From positions 5,580,430-5,644,429 of the forward strand of contig NZ_KQ031391.1 in assembly GCF_000966285.1 (NCBI RefSeq): DNA of 64,000 bases, read 5' to 3'. The translations under genes were made by a program, and so were the position numbers. The notes under the pieces are model-generated. The model made no database searches. It saw only the letters and a program-made list of their open reading frames with translations, and was not told the DNA's origin. The stretch comes from Pseudofrankia sp. DC12. Lineage in GTDB: Bacteria > Actinomycetota > Actinomycetes > Frankiales > Frankiaceae. Below are positions 10,163 to 19,616 of the stretch, in pieces (the stretch's first letter is position 1; each line of letters opens with the position of its first letter).

Positions 10163-11380
10163 GTGACCACCGCGCCCGACTTCGGTTCCGCCATCCCCGC
10201 GACCGCTGCGCCCGAGGTCGAGTTCATCAGCCTCTCGCACCTGAACCCGTCGACCGAGCTCAACCCGATCCCCACCCGTGGGATCGACCTGAAGTACTTC
10301 CGCCGCTACGTCCGCTCGCTGGAGGAGGGCGGCTATGACTACACCCTGCTGCCCTACGGCTCGAACAGCGCCGACTCGTTCGTCGTCGCCAGCGCCGTCG
10401 GACAGCTCACCGAGCGGCTTCGCCCGATCGTCGCGCTGCGGCCGAACACCACCTTCCCGACGGTCGGCGCGCAGAAGCTCGCGACGCTGGACCAACTGAC
10501 CGAGGGCCGGGCCGTCGTCCACCTCATCTCGGGCGGGTCCGACGCGGAGCAGGCCCGGCAGGGCGACTACCTGCCGAAGGAGAGGCGCTACGCACGGACC
10601 TCGGAGTACATCGAGGTGCTGCGCCGCTCGTGGACCGAGGCCGCGCCGTTCAGCCACTTTGGCGAGTTCTACAAGTTCGACGACTTCGGCCCCGGCTTCG
10701 CGCCCTATGCGGCGCCGGTCCCGATCTCGATCGGCGGCCAGTCCGACGAGGCCTTCCAGGTCGGCGGCGAGAAGGCCGACATCTTCTCCTTCTGGGGCGA
10801 GCCGCTCGACGACCTGCGCTCGGAGATCGAGCGGGTCAACGGGATCGCGCGCGCCGCCGGGAGGACCACGCTGCCGCGGATCTGGGTCACCTTCCGCCCG
10901 ATCATCGCGCAGACCGACCAGCTCGCCTGGGAGAAGGCGCACGAGTACGTCGCCAAGGTCGCCGCCACCTTCGCGAAGGCCGGCTCCGCCGCGAAGCGGT
11001 TCGTCGGGACCTCCCCGCAGAACGTCGGCTCGCAGCGTGCGCTGGCGTTCGCGACCCGCTCCGAGCTCTACGACCGGGCACTGTGGACGAAGACCGCCGC
11101 CGTCACCAACGCCGCCGGTGCGTCGACCGCGCTGGTCGGCTCGCCGGAGACAGTCGCCGCGGCGATCCTCGACTACGTCGACCGGGGCGCGTCGCTGGTC
11201 TCGATCCGCGGCTACGACACGCTCGCCGACGCGGTCGACTACGGCCGCTACGTGCTGCCGCTGGTCCGGCAGGAGATCGCGCACCGCAAGGCGACCGGCC
11301 AGCGCGGCACCCTGCAGGCCAACCACCTGGGCAACTACGCGCCCGAGTACGGCCAGTACGCAACGGCAGGCTCACAGTGA
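10163..11380 (+). CDS. SsuD-like FMNH2-dependent alkanesulfonate-type monooxygenase (LLM family)
   Basis: 405 residues from GTG 10163, which has an excellent AGGAG 6 nt upstream and gives a length close to SsuD (about 380). An in-frame ATG at 10019, overlapping the previous stop as ATGA, would add 48 residues. Luciferase-like features include G-G-Y-D-Y-T-L-L-P-Y-G, L-R-P-I-V-A-L-R-P-N, the Q-K-L-A-T-L-D-Q-L-T-E-G-R segment and S-I-G-G-Q-S-D-E-A. These match alkanesulfonate monooxygenases, which cleave the C-S bond to release sulfite and an aldehyde using reduced flavin. It overlaps the next gene by 4 nt. A flavin reductase at the operon end could supply FMNH2. Confidence 0.85.
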   Translation: MTTAPDFGSAIPATAAPEVEFISLSHLNPSTELNPIPTRGIDLKYFRRYVRSLEEGGYDYTLLPYGSNSADSFVVASAVGQLTERLRPIVALRPNTTFPTVGAQKLATLDQLTEGRAVVHLISGGSDAEQARQGDYLPKERRYARTSEYIEVLRRSWTEAAPFSHFGEFYKFDDFGPGFAPYAAPVPISIGGQSDEAFQVGGEKADIFSFWGEPLDDLRSEIERVNGIARAAGRTTLPRIWVTFRPIIAQTDQLAWEKAHEYVAKVAATFAKAGSAAKRFVGTSPQNVGSQRALAFATRSELYDRALWTKTAAVTNAAGASTALVGSPETVAAAILDYVDRGASLVSIRGYDTLADAVDYGRYVLPLVRQEIAHRKATGQRGTLQANHLGNYAPEYGQYATAGSQ

Positions 11381-12564
11381 CCACCGCCACGGAGACGTTC
11401 ACCTTCCCGGTCCCGGACCTGTCGACGGAGGCGCTCGCGGCGGTCACCACGGAGATCGCCGCGACCGCGGCCGGGTACGACCGCAGCGGCGAGACCCCGT
11501 GGGCCGGGCTGCGGGTCGCGCACCGGGCCGGCCTGCTCACCGCCACCGTCGGGACGCAGTTCGGCGGACCCGGGGTCGGCCAGCGCGAGCTGGTCCGCAT
11601 CCTCACCGCGATCGGCGAGGGCGACGCCTCCGTCGGCCTGCTCGCGTCGAACCTGCTGATGAGCCACGCCGGCCAGGCCGCGCACCCGCACTGGCCGGCG
11701 GCCTACTACGACGACCTGCTGCGCCGGTCGCTGGACGGCCCGGCGCTGGTCAACGCGATCCGCGCCGAGCCGGAGCTGGGCGCGCCCGCCCGGGGCGGCA
11801 TCCCCAGGACGACGGCCACCCGCACCGCCGACGGCTGGGTCGTCAACGGCCACAAGGCCTACGGGAGTGGCGGCGAGGCGCTCGCGTACCACGTCCTGTG
11901 GGCCACGGCCGACGAGCCGGACGGCGACGCGGCGCGGCCCCGAGTCGGGCACATCATCGTGCCGGGCGACCTGCCCGGCATCAGCTGGATACCGACCTGG
12001 GACCACGTCGGCCTGCGGGCCACCCACACCGACGACGTGGTCTACGAGAACGTCGAGCTGCCCGCCGACGCCTTCGTCGAGATCCCGCGCGGGCCGGACG
12101 GCGTGTACCGGGACCCGGCCGCGATGGCCGGGCCGGGCGGCTTCGGCCACGCCGCGCTGTACGTGGGCGTCGCCCGCGCGGCCCGGACGGCGTTCGCCGA
12201 GTTCGCCCGCGACCGGGTGCCCTCGGCGCTCGGGAAGCCGGTCGCGCAGACCGAGCGCATCCAGGCGGTCGCCGGCGAGATCGACCTGCAGATCACTCAG
12301 GCCGAGACGCTGCTGCACGGCGCCCTGCTGCGGGCCGAGGCCGGCGACGCGTCGATCCTGCCGCAGCTGTCCAACGTCAAGGTGGCGATCGCCCGCTCGG
12401 TGATCGCCGCGACCCAGGCCGCCGTCGCGGCGCTGGGCAACCCGGGCCTGTCCCGGCACCACCAACTGGAGCGGCACCTGCGGGACGCGCTCTGTATCAG
12501 GGTGCACCCGCCGCAGGAGGACACCGTCCTGCTCGCCAGCGGCCGGCGCGTTCTCGGGGTCTGA
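11377..12564 (+). CDS. Acyl-CoA dehydrogenase-family flavoprotein (SfnB-like)
   Basis: 395 residues starting with GTG 11377 in a GTGA overlap with the monooxygenase stop. It shows the acyl-CoA dehydrogenase layout: helical N-terminus, a beta domain with N-G-H-K-A-Y-G-S-G and the D-H-V-G-L-R-A-T-H-T-D segment, and a helical C-terminal domain ending near residue 390. Members next to luciferase-like monooxygenases belong to the SfnB/DszC-like group, which use reduced flavin and oxygen on sulfur compounds rather than dehydrogenating CoA esters. The operon position favours that role. It is followed by a 230-nt gap. Confidence 0.8.
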   Translation: MTTATETFTFPVPDLSTEALAAVTTEIAATAAGYDRSGETPWAGLRVAHRAGLLTATVGTQFGGPGVGQRELVRILTAIGEGDASVGLLASNLLMSHAGQAAHPHWPAAYYDDLLRRSLDGPALVNAIRAEPELGAPARGGIPRTTATRTADGWVVNGHKAYGSGGEALAYHVLWATADEPDGDAARPRVGHIIVPGDLPGISWIPTWDHVGLRATHTDDVVYENVELPADAFVEIPRGPDGVYRDPAAMAGPGGFGHAALYVGVARAARTAFAEFARDRVPSALGKPVAQTERIQAVAGEIDLQITQAETLLHGALLRAEAGDASILPQLSNVKVAIARSVIAATQAAVAALGNPGLSRHHQLERHLRDALCIRVHPPQEDTVLLASGRRVLGV

Positions 12565-12794
12565 CCCCCAGCAGCGCCCCGCCCCTCTCGCTCGGCCGGC
12601 CAGGTCCTCGCCGGCTGGTCCCCCGATCGGCCGATCACCTCGTACCGGCCTGATCACCTTCCTCCGGCCAGGCGCCCCTGCCGGCCGATCGACCGCCCCT
12701 GCCGCGACCGATCACCCCTTTCGCCGTCCGGCCAGCCCCCGCCTTGGACGTCCGGCCACCTCTGTTCGATCTCTCGTCCTGAAAGGGCACCCGT

Positions 12795-14492
12795 ATGTCC
12801 ATCCTCAGACGCCTCGCCCCGGGTTCCCGGGCCTGGCGCCACACCTTCGTCGCGGCCGCGGCCAGTGCCGGGCTGCTCGCCCTGGCCGCCTGCGGCGGCG
12901 GGAACTCCCCGGCAGCCTCGTCGGCGGCCACGGGCGCACCCAAGGCCGGCGGCACGCTGAAGGTCTCGTTCTTCCCGGACAACCCGGCCCTGTCCTGCAT
13001 CGACCCCTTCCAGGTCTACTGGATCGAGCACCGCACGATCATCCGCAACTTCGCCGACTCGCTGACCGACCAGGAACCGGCGACCGGCAAGATCGTTCCC
13101 TGGCTCGCCAAGAGCTGGGAGATCAGCTCCGACGGGCTGAACTACACGTTCCACCTGCGTGATGGCATCACGTTCTCCAACGGCAGGAAGCTCGACGCCC
13201 AGGCCGTCGCCGACGACGCGGCCGGCTGGATCGCGACGGCCAGGGCGAGCAGCGGCGCCGCGTACGGCTCCTCCTACATCCAGGGCCTCACCGGCGCGTC
13301 GGTCCTGGACCCGCTGACGGTCAAGCTGACGCTTTCGCAGCCGAACTCGTCCTTCCTGCAGGCCACCTCGACGACGAACCTGGCCATCACCGACCCGGCC
13401 GAGTACACCGAGACCCCGACCCAGCGCTGCCTGGGCCAGGGCGTGATCGGATCCGGGCAGTTCGTGCTCGACCACTACACGCCCAAGGTCGAGACCGTGC
13501 TGACCAAGCGGCCGACCCCGTACAACTGGGCGTCGAGCCTGGTCAAGAACCAGGGCAGCGCCTACCTGGACAAGGTGACCTTCAACTACGTCGCCGAGGA
13601 CAGCGTCCGCACCGGCAACCTGGTCTCGGGCGCGATCGACGTCGCCTGGCCGCGCAACCCGTTCACGGTCCAGGACGCGAAGCTCATCACCTCCTCCGGT
13701 GACACCCTCGAGAAGCGCTCGCTGCCCGGCGTCTCCTACACCCAGTTCGCCAACACGGCCGACGGCCACGTGCTGAGCGACCTGCAGGTCCGCAAGGCGC
13801 TGCTGAAGTCGGTGGACCTCAAGACGTACGCGGCGACCGTGTACGGACCGGACCACCCGGTCGTGCAGGGCGTCTTCGACTCCACGACGCCCTATTTCAA
13901 GTCCGAGTCCGCGAAGCTGGCCTACGACCCGGCCGGCGCCGCGAAGATTCTCGACGCGGACGGCTGGGTGCTCGGGTCCGACGGCTACCGCCACAAGGAC
14001 GGCAAGGTCCTGGCCCTGGACTACCCGGTGACCCAGTTCTCCGCGGGGCCGGAGCTGCTGCAGGCCCAGCTGAAGAAGGTCGGCATCGACCTGAAGCTGC
14101 GGACGCTGACCCCGGCCGAGCAGACGACCTACACCAGGACCGGGGCCTACGACCTGACGGCGAACTACTTCACCCGGGCGGCCCCCGGCGCGCTGCAGTA
14201 CATCCTCAACCCGGACGTCGCGAACTCGAAGGCCCTGGCGGCCAACTCGGCACCGCCCGAGGTGACCGCGCACATCAGGGAGCTCTTCGCCCAGGCGCTG
14301 CAGACCACCGATGAGAGCCAGGTCGCGAAGGCCTACGGCGAGCTGCAGGACTACCTGATCGACCAGGGCGTCACGTTCCCGCTGTTCGAGCGGGTGCAGG
14401 AGGCCGGCGTCTCCGGCCACGTCCACGGCTTCGCCTTCACGTCGGAAAGCTTCCTGCGGCTCAACGACGTCTGGAAGGACACCGGGGCCTAA
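12795..14492 (+). CDS. ABC transporter substrate-binding lipoprotein (peptide/nickel family 5)
   Basis: 565 residues. The signal sequence has a lipobox L-A-A-C with Cys33, so it is a membrane-anchored extracellular protein. The family 5 (DppA/OppA-like) body includes W-L-A-K-S-W-E, Y-T-F-H-L-R-D-G-I-T-F-S-N-G and V-R-K-A-L-L-K-S-V. ATG 12795 is 8 nt after GAAAGGG. Despite the peptide-type fold, its place between sulfur oxygenases suggests an organosulfur ligand. It may belong to the KPN_01854-type binding proteins that accompany a particular luciferase-like monooxygenase (recalled, not searched). The 230 nt before it contain the palindrome GATCGGCCGATC (12625-12636) but no sure promoter. Confidence 0.9.
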   Translation: MSILRRLAPGSRAWRHTFVAAAASAGLLALAACGGGNSPAASSAATGAPKAGGTLKVSFFPDNPALSCIDPFQVYWIEHRTIIRNFADSLTDQEPATGKIVPWLAKSWEISSDGLNYTFHLRDGITFSNGRKLDAQAVADDAAGWIATARASSGAAYGSSYIQGLTGASVLDPLTVKLTLSQPNSSFLQATSTTNLAITDPAEYTETPTQRCLGQGVIGSGQFVLDHYTPKVETVLTKRPTPYNWASSLVKNQGSAYLDKVTFNYVAEDSVRTGNLVSGAIDVAWPRNPFTVQDAKLITSSGDTLEKRSLPGVSYTQFANTADGHVLSDLQVRKALLKSVDLKTYAATVYGPDHPVVQGVFDSTTPYFKSESAKLAYDPAGAAKILDADGWVLGSDGYRHKDGKVLALDYPVTQFSAGPELLQAQLKKVGIDLKLRTLTPAEQTTYTRTGAYDLTANYFTRAAPGALQYILNPDVANSKALAANSAPPEVTAHIRELFAQALQTTDESQVAKAYGELQDYLIDQGVTFPLFERVQEAGVSGHVHGFAFTSESFLRLNDVWKDTGA

Positions 14493-14511
14493 CCCCAGCA
14501 GGAGCCCGCTC

Positions 14512-14547
14512 GCCGCCGCCCGTCCCGTGTCCGGGGCGGGCGGCGGC
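14512..14547. terminator. Strong intra-operon hairpin after the binding-protein gene
   Basis: GCCGCCGCCCG (14512-14522) pairs with CGGGCGGCGGC (14537-14547), with further C/G pairs inside and a 6-nt loop. It sits 20 nt after the binding-protein stop and before the permeases. There it would attenuate read-through or protect the upstream mRNA so that the binding protein is made in excess. Confidence 0.65.
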
Positions 14548-14611
14548 CCCCTGGGCGACGAGGCCCGCGACCACCCACCGGTAACCACACTCCCGTGAGA
14601 AAGCCAGGCCC

Positions 14612-15601
14612 ATGACCCGATACGTCGTGGGACGCGTGCTCCAGGCGATCGTCGTGCTCTGGGCCGCGTTCACCCTCACCTTCGCGATCCTGTACCTGCT
14701 GCCCAGCGATCCGATGCAGCTGCAGCTCGGCGCCGCGGGCATCGAGGAGGACAGCCTCACTCCCGCCCAGCTGGCCGTCGAGAAACACCGGTTCGGCCTC
14801 GACGAGTCGATCTGGACGCAGTACTGGCACCACCTGTCCGGCGCGGTGCGCGGCGACTTCGGTACCTCGATCGCCCAGGGCGTCCCGGTCACCCACCTGC
14901 TCGGGCAGCGGGCTGGCCAGACCCTGCTGCTCTCGCTGCTCGCGGCGATCCTGGCGCTGGTCGTCGGGACCGCGTTGGCCCTTGTGGCGACCTTCGTGCG
15001 CTGGAACCCGCTGCGGATCTTCCTGACCCGGCTGCCGGCACTCGGCGCGTCTTTCCCGCAGTTCTTCGTGGCGTTGCTGCTCATCGACCTCTTCTCGTTC
15101 CAGCTCGGCTGGTTCCCAGCGAACGGAACTCAGGGCATCGGCTCCGAGGTGATGCCGGTCGTCACCATCGCGGTGCTGGTCTCGTCGGTGTTCGCGCAGG
15201 TTCTCATCAAGAGTTTCGAGGAGACGCTGAGCCAGCCCTACATCGTCACCGCCCGCGCCAAGGGCCTGTCGCGGTCCGCCGTCCACGTGCGGCACGCGTT
15301 CCGCAACGCGGCGCTGCCGGCCGTGACCGTCCTCGGCGTCTTCGCCGGCCTCACGGTCACCAGCTCGATCGTCGTCGAGTCGGTCTTCACCCGGGAGGGC
15401 GTCGGCCGGCTGGCTCAGGAGTCGGTGCTGTCCCAGGACGTGCCCGTGGTCCTCGCGGTGGTGACCGTCACCGCGGCCATGTTCGTGTTCATCAACCTCG
15501 CCGTGGACCTTCTCTACCCGCTGCTCGACCCGCGGATCTCGCCCGCGGGCGGCCGGAAGGTAACGGCACCCAGCGCACCCGTGGAGGTGGGGAGCCTGTG
15601 A
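14612..15601 (+). CDS. ABC transporter permease (DppB-like)
   Basis: 329 residues with six predicted membrane segments. The N-terminus is typical of the DppB/OppB family (R-Y-V-V-G-R-V-L-Q-A-I-V-V-L), followed by a long extracytoplasmic loop. The ATPase-contact loop is in A-R-A-K-G-L-S-R-S-A-V-H-V-R-H-A-F-R-N-A. It forms the channel with the next gene product and is co-transcribed. Its TGA overlaps the next GTG by 4 nt. Confidence 0.9.
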   Translation: MTRYVVGRVLQAIVVLWAAFTLTFAILYLLPSDPMQLQLGAAGIEEDSLTPAQLAVEKHRFGLDESIWTQYWHHLSGAVRGDFGTSIAQGVPVTHLLGQRAGQTLLLSLLAAILALVVGTALALVATFVRWNPLRIFLTRLPALGASFPQFFVALLLIDLFSFQLGWFPANGTQGIGSEVMPVVTIAVLVSSVFAQVLIKSFEETLSQPYIVTARAKGLSRSAVHVRHAFRNAALPAVTVLGVFAGLTVTSSIVVESVFTREGVGRLAQESVLSQDVPVVLAVVTVTAAMFVFINLAVDLLYPLLDPRISPAGGRKVTAPSAPVEVGSL

Positions 15602-16656
15602 CCGATCACGCCCTTCTGGCCCCCGGCCAGGCAGCTGACCAGCCGCCGGCCGGCGCCGCGTCAGCCCCGGCCGGCGCGGCGCCGGCCGGCGGAGACGGAT
15701 CGGCGGCGCCGGCGCCGAGCCCAGCAGCGGCCGCCCACGCGGTGTCGGCCGACGCGGCCGTGAACTCGGTCAGCGTGACCGGGCCGGCCACCGCCGTCTC
15801 CAGGGCGGCGCGGGAGCCGGGCGGGCGGCGGGACGCGCTGCGGGGGGCGGCCCTCGCGCAGCTCGCCCGCAAGCCGATGTTCCTCCTGGCGCTGCTCTAC
15901 GTGCTGTTCGTCGTGGTGTCCGCGTTCGCGCCAGGTCTTTTCACCTCGTTTGGGCCGAACGACGTCCACACGGACGCCGTCGTCCAGGCTCCGAGCATTC
16001 ACCACCTGTTCGGCACGGACACCTACGGACGGGACCTGTTCAGCCGGGTGCTGCACGGCTCGGCGCTGACCATCAAGGCCACCCTGCTAGCGCTGGGCAT
16101 CGCGGGCGTCGCCGGCCTCACGATCGGCGTCGTCGCGGGCTTCGCCGGCGGGTTCGTCGACGCGCTGCTGATGCGGGTCGTCGACGTGCTGCTGGCGATC
16201 CCCAACCTGCTGCTCGCCCTGTCGATCGTCACGGCCATCGGGTACGGGACCCTTCCCGTGGCGTTCGCGGTCGGCGTCGCGATCGTTCCGGGGTTCGCCC
16301 GCACCACCCGGGCCGAGGTACTGCGGGTCAGGACGCTGCCCTACGTGGAGGCTGCCCGCGCGGGCGGCGCTTCGTGGAGCCGGGTGCTGCTGCGGCACAT
16401 CCTGCCGAACTCCTGGGGCCCGGTCGCGGTGCTCGCCGTCCTGGACGGCGGCGTCGCGATCATCGCGATCGCGTCGCTGAGCTTCCTCGGGTTCGGCGCC
16501 AAACCGCCGGCCGCCGAGTGGGGGACGCTGATCGCGAACGGGCGCAACTACCTGCTCACCGCCTCCTGGATCAGCCTGCTGCCCGGTCTGTTCGTGGCCC
16601 TGGTCGTGCTGTCTCTCAACCACATCTCGAAGACGATGCAGGAGCTGGAACGGTGA
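15598..16656 (+). CDS. ABC transporter permease (DppC-like) with Ala/Pro-rich N-terminus
   Basis: 352 residues from GTG 15598 (GTGA overlap). Residues about 1-75 are a low-complexity Ala/Pro/Gly tail not found in standard DppC; the conserved permease starts near residue 80 (L-A-R-K-P-M-F-L-L-A-L-L). The typical H-L-F-G-T-D-T-Y-G-R-D-L-F-S-R motif and the EAA-type loop E-A-A-R-A-G-G-A-S-W-S-R-V-L-L-R-H are present. It partners the preceding permease. The tail may be a flexible cytosolic extension; its role is unknown. Confidence 0.9.
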   Translation: MTDHALLAPGQAADQPPAGAASAPAGAAPAGGDGSAAPAPSPAAAAHAVSADAAVNSVSVTGPATAVSRAAREPGGRRDALRGAALAQLARKPMFLLALLYVLFVVVSAFAPGLFTSFGPNDVHTDAVVQAPSIHHLFGTDTYGRDLFSRVLHGSALTIKATLLALGIAGVAGLTIGVVAGFAGGFVDALLMRVVDVLLAIPNLLLALSIVTAIGYGTLPVAFAVGVAIVPGFARTTRAEVLRVRTLPYVEAARAGGASWSRVLLRHILPNSWGPVAVLAVLDGGVAIIAIASLSFLGFGAKPPAAEWGTLIANGRNYLLTASWISLLPGLFVALVVLSLNHISKTMQELER

Positions 16657-18359
16657 CGACGACCCTTCCCGAGACCATGCCGGCGGCCGAGCTGTCGTCC
16701 CCGGCACTGGTCGAGATCCGCGGTCTGGACGTCGGCTACGTCCGCCATCGCACGGCGCACCCCGCCGTCGTCGGGCTGGACCTGACGGTCCGCTCCGGCG
16801 AGATCGTCGCCGTCGTCGGCGAGTCCGGCTCCGGCAAGACCACCACCGCGAACGCCGTCATCGGGCTGCTTCCGGCGAACGGACGGATCACCGCCGGCTC
16901 GGCCGTCGTCGACGGCGTCGAGACCGCGGGGGCCGGCGAGAGCATCCTGCGGCGGCTGCGCGGATCCGCGGTCGGGCTCGTCCCTCAGGACCCGATGGTC
17001 GGCCTCAACCCGACCACCCGGATCGGCGCGCAGATCGCCGAGGCGGTGAAGCTGCGCGGGGTCCGTGGCCCGGCGGTGGCCGCCGAGGTGCTGGAGTTCC
17101 TCGAGCAGGCGGGTGTCCCCGAACCCGAGCTGCGCGCCAGGCAGTACCCGCACGAGCTGTCCGGCGGGCTGCGCCAGCGAGTCCTGATCGCGATCGCGCT
17201 GGCCGGCCGGCCGAAGCTGATCATCGCCGATGAGCCGACCAGCGCGCTGGACGTCACGGTCGAGCAGAAGATCCTCGACCATCTCACCGGCCTGGTCCGG
17301 GAGCAGGGCATCGCGCTGCTTCTCATCACCCACGACCTGGCCGTCGCGGCGGACCGGGCCGACCGGGTGATCGTCATGCGCGGCGGGCGGATCGTCGAGC
17401 AGGGCGACCCGCGGACGATCCTCGTCCGGCCCCGGGAGGCGTACACCCGCGCGCTCATCGCGGCCGCGCCCGGTCTCGCCCACGGCGGCGTGGTCGTGCC
17501 TCGCTTCGACGTGCGCGGCCAGCCGCTCCCCGAGCCCATCCTGACCCTGACCGAGATCCGCAAGACCTTCCCCACGAACGACGCGCGCCGGGGCCAGCGT
17601 GGCTTCAACGCGCTGGACGGCGTATCCATCCGGGTGCCGCGTGGCCAGACGCACGCCCTGGTCGGAGAGTCCGGCTGCGGCAAGACCACGACGCTACGGG
17701 TCGCGCTCGGCCTGGAGAAGCCGACCAGCGGTTCGGTCGTGCTGGACGGCATTGAGATCGGCGGCCTGTCCTGGGGCAGGCAGCGGCCGCTGCGGCGGCG
17801 GGCGCAGCTGGTGCAGCAGAACCCGTTCGCCGCGCTCGACCCCCGGTTCACCGTCAAGCAGTCGATCACCGAGCCGCTGGTGGCGATGAAGATCGGCGAC
17901 CGGCGCAGCCGGCACGCCCGCGCGAGGGAGCTGCTCGACCAGGTCGCGCTGCCGGCGTCCTATCTCGACCGGCTGCCCGCAGAGCTGTCCGGCGGCCAGC
18001 GTCAGCGGGTCGCGATCGCCAGAGCCCTGGCGCCCAGCCCGGATCTGTTGATGCTCGACGAGCCGGTGAGCGCGCTCGACGTCTTGGTGCAGGAGCAGAT
18101 CCTGCGGCTGCTCAGCGAGCTGCAGACCGAGCTCGGACTGTCCTACCTGTTCGTCTCCCATGACCTGGCCGTCGTCGCGGAGATCTCCCACACGGTGTCG
18201 GTGATGAGCCAGGGGCGGGTCGTCGAGGAGGGGCCGGTCGCCGAGGTGTTCACCAGCCCGCGCAGCCCGCACACCAGGGAGCTCATCGATGCCATCCCCG
18301 GGCAACGCACCGCGGCCCGGGCGCGGGAGGACACGTTGCCGGCAACCGCTGGCTCCTGA
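16653..18359 (+). CDS. ABC transporter ATP-binding protein, two fused ATPase domains (DppD-DppF type)
   Basis: 568 residues from GTG 16653 in a 4-nt overlap with the permease. There are two complete nucleotide-binding domains. The first has Walker [10 protein letters not shown] near residue 57, signature L-S-G-G-L-R-Q-R and Walker B L-I-I-A-D-E-P. The second, after about residue 290, has [17 protein letters not shown] and L-L-M-L-D-E-P. Such fusions replace the separate DppD and DppF subunits. It energises uptake through the two permeases encoded upstream. Confidence 0.93.
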   Translation: MTTTLPETMPAAELSSPALVEIRGLDVGYVRHRTAHPAVVGLDLTVRSGEIVAVVGESGSGKTTTANAVIGLLPANGRITAGSAVVDGVETAGAGESILRRLRGSAVGLVPQDPMVGLNPTTRIGAQIAEAVKLRGVRGPAVAAEVLEFLEQAGVPEPELRARQYPHELSGGLRQRVLIAIALAGRPKLIIADEPTSALDVTVEQKILDHLTGLVREQGIALLLITHDLAVAADRADRVIVMRGGRIVEQGDPRTILVRPREAYTRALIAAAPGLAHGGVVVPRFDVRGQPLPEPILTLTEIRKTFPTNDARRGQRGFNALDGVSIRVPRGQTHALVGESGCGKTTTLRVALGLEKPTSGSVVLDGIEIGGLSWGRQRPLRRRAQLVQQNPFAALDPRFTVKQSITEPLVAMKIGDRRSRHARARELLDQVALPASYLDRLPAELSGGQRQRVAIARALAPSPDLLMLDEPVSALDVLVQEQILRLLSELQTELGLSYLFVSHDLAVVAEISHTVSVMSQGRVVEEGPVAEVFTSPRSPHTRELIDAIPGQRTAARAREDTLPATAGS

Positions 18360-18452
18360 CGGCCGTCCACATCCGGGGGCCCGGCGCCCGGCGGCCCAGC
18401 TCGCCGGCGCCCGGGCGAATCCCGGGCCCGCACACGACCGGAGGAAGCACAG

Positions 18453-19553
18453 ATGACCACGCTCGCCAACGCCGAGCATGCCGAGCATGCCGAGGGCTCG
18501 GCCCGGCGGCCCACGAAGCGGCTCGGGTTCAACACCCGGGTCTCGTTCCCGACCGGCGAGGCGGCCCGCGGCCTGCGCGAGGGCATCGAGCTGTTCGTGG
18601 CCGCCGAGGCGCTCGGCTACCAGTCCGGCTGGGCCTACCAGCGGCACTTCGACAACTACCTGTCCTCGCCGCTGCCGTTCTTCGCCGCCGCCGGCCAGCA
18701 CACCACGACCATCACCCTGGGCAGCGCGGTCATCCCGATGCGCTACCAGGACCCGATCCTGCTGGCCGAGGCCGCCGGCACCGCCGACCTGCTGACCTGC
18801 GGCCGGCTGCAGCTGGCGTTCTCCAGCGGCACCGACAGCTGGGACGAGGTCTTCGGCGCCGTCGCGACGGATGCCCGGACCGAGGGCCAGCGGCGGCTGG
18901 CCCGGTTCCTCGCCGGCGTCGCGGGCGAGACCATCCACACCGTCACCGGACAGCGCGGCCCCGCGGGGCCGCCGGCCGGCACGGCCCTGAAGGTCACCCC
19001 GCACAGCCCGGGCCTGCGCGACCGGATCTGGTACGGCTCGGGCCACATCGCCTCCGCGGTGAACGCCGCCCGCCAGGGGCTGCGCCTCATCACCGGCACG
19101 ATCCTGCACGAGGTGACCGAGGAGTCCTTCCCCGAGTACCAGGCCAGGCTGATCGGGGAGTACCGCGCCGCCTGGACCACCGCGCACGGCACCCCGCCGC
19201 CGCCGGTCGCGGTCGCGGCGTCGGTGCTACCGGGGACGACCGCCGAGCTGCGCGCGACCTACGCGGCCTACGACCTGGAACGGCGCACCCAGGGGCCGGC
19301 CGCGTCCCGGCCGAAGGGCGCTTTGGCACCCACCTTCTCGGCCGACCTGCCCAAGGGCTTCCTGATGAGCCCCGTCTACCACGGTGCCCCCGACACCGTC
19401 GCCGCGGCGGTCCTGGCCGACCAGGGCCTCGCCGCCGCGGACGAGCTGGTGCTGTTCCTGCCGCCGGCGTTCGGCCTGGCGGAGAACGTCCGGCTGCTGA
19501 CCGACCTGGCCCGGACCGTCGCGCCCGCACTCGGCTGGACGCCCGCCAGCTGA
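18453..19553 (+). CDS. Luciferase-like flavin-dependent monooxygenase (possibly KPN_01858-type)
   Basis: 366 residues from ATG 18453, with GAGGA 8 nt upstream. Luciferase-like pattern: A-E-A-L-G-Y-Q-S-G-W-A-Y-Q-R-H, I-T-L-G-S-A-V-I-P-M-R-Y-Q-D-P and G-R-L-Q-L-A-F-S-S-G-T. This is a different subgroup from the SsuD-like protein in the same operon. It resembles the monooxygenase family that travels with a KPN_01854-type ABC binding protein, which fits the transporter genes just upstream (recalled, not searched). A 9-nt direct repeat (GCCGAGCAT twice, 18471-18488) gives A-E-H-A-E-H-A-E near the N-terminus. It needs reduced flavin from the next gene product. Confidence 0.83.
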   Translation: MTTLANAEHAEHAEGSARRPTKRLGFNTRVSFPTGEAARGLREGIELFVAAEALGYQSGWAYQRHFDNYLSSPLPFFAAAGQHTTTITLGSAVIPMRYQDPILLAEAAGTADLLTCGRLQLAFSSGTDSWDEVFGAVATDARTEGQRRLARFLAGVAGETIHTVTGQRGPAGPPAGTALKVTPHSPGLRDRIWYGSGHIASAVNAARQGLRLITGTILHEVTEESFPEYQARLIGEYRAAWTTAHGTPPPPVAVAASVLPGTTAELRATYAAYDLERRTQGPAASRPKGALAPTFSADLPKGFLMSPVYHGAPDTVAAAVLADQGLAAADELVLFLPPAFGLAENVRLLTDLARTVAPALGWTPAS

Positions 19554-19616
19554 CGCCCGCGCGCCTGTGGGGCTGCCTTCCGACTTCCAACGCCGCCTAC
19601 CCCGACAGGAGAGACC

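Noticed and set aside
12565-12794. Riboswitch or small RNA before the binding-protein gene
   Set aside because: Only a GATCGGCCGATC palindrome and scattered GATCACC copies are visible; no conserved riboswitch core recognised.
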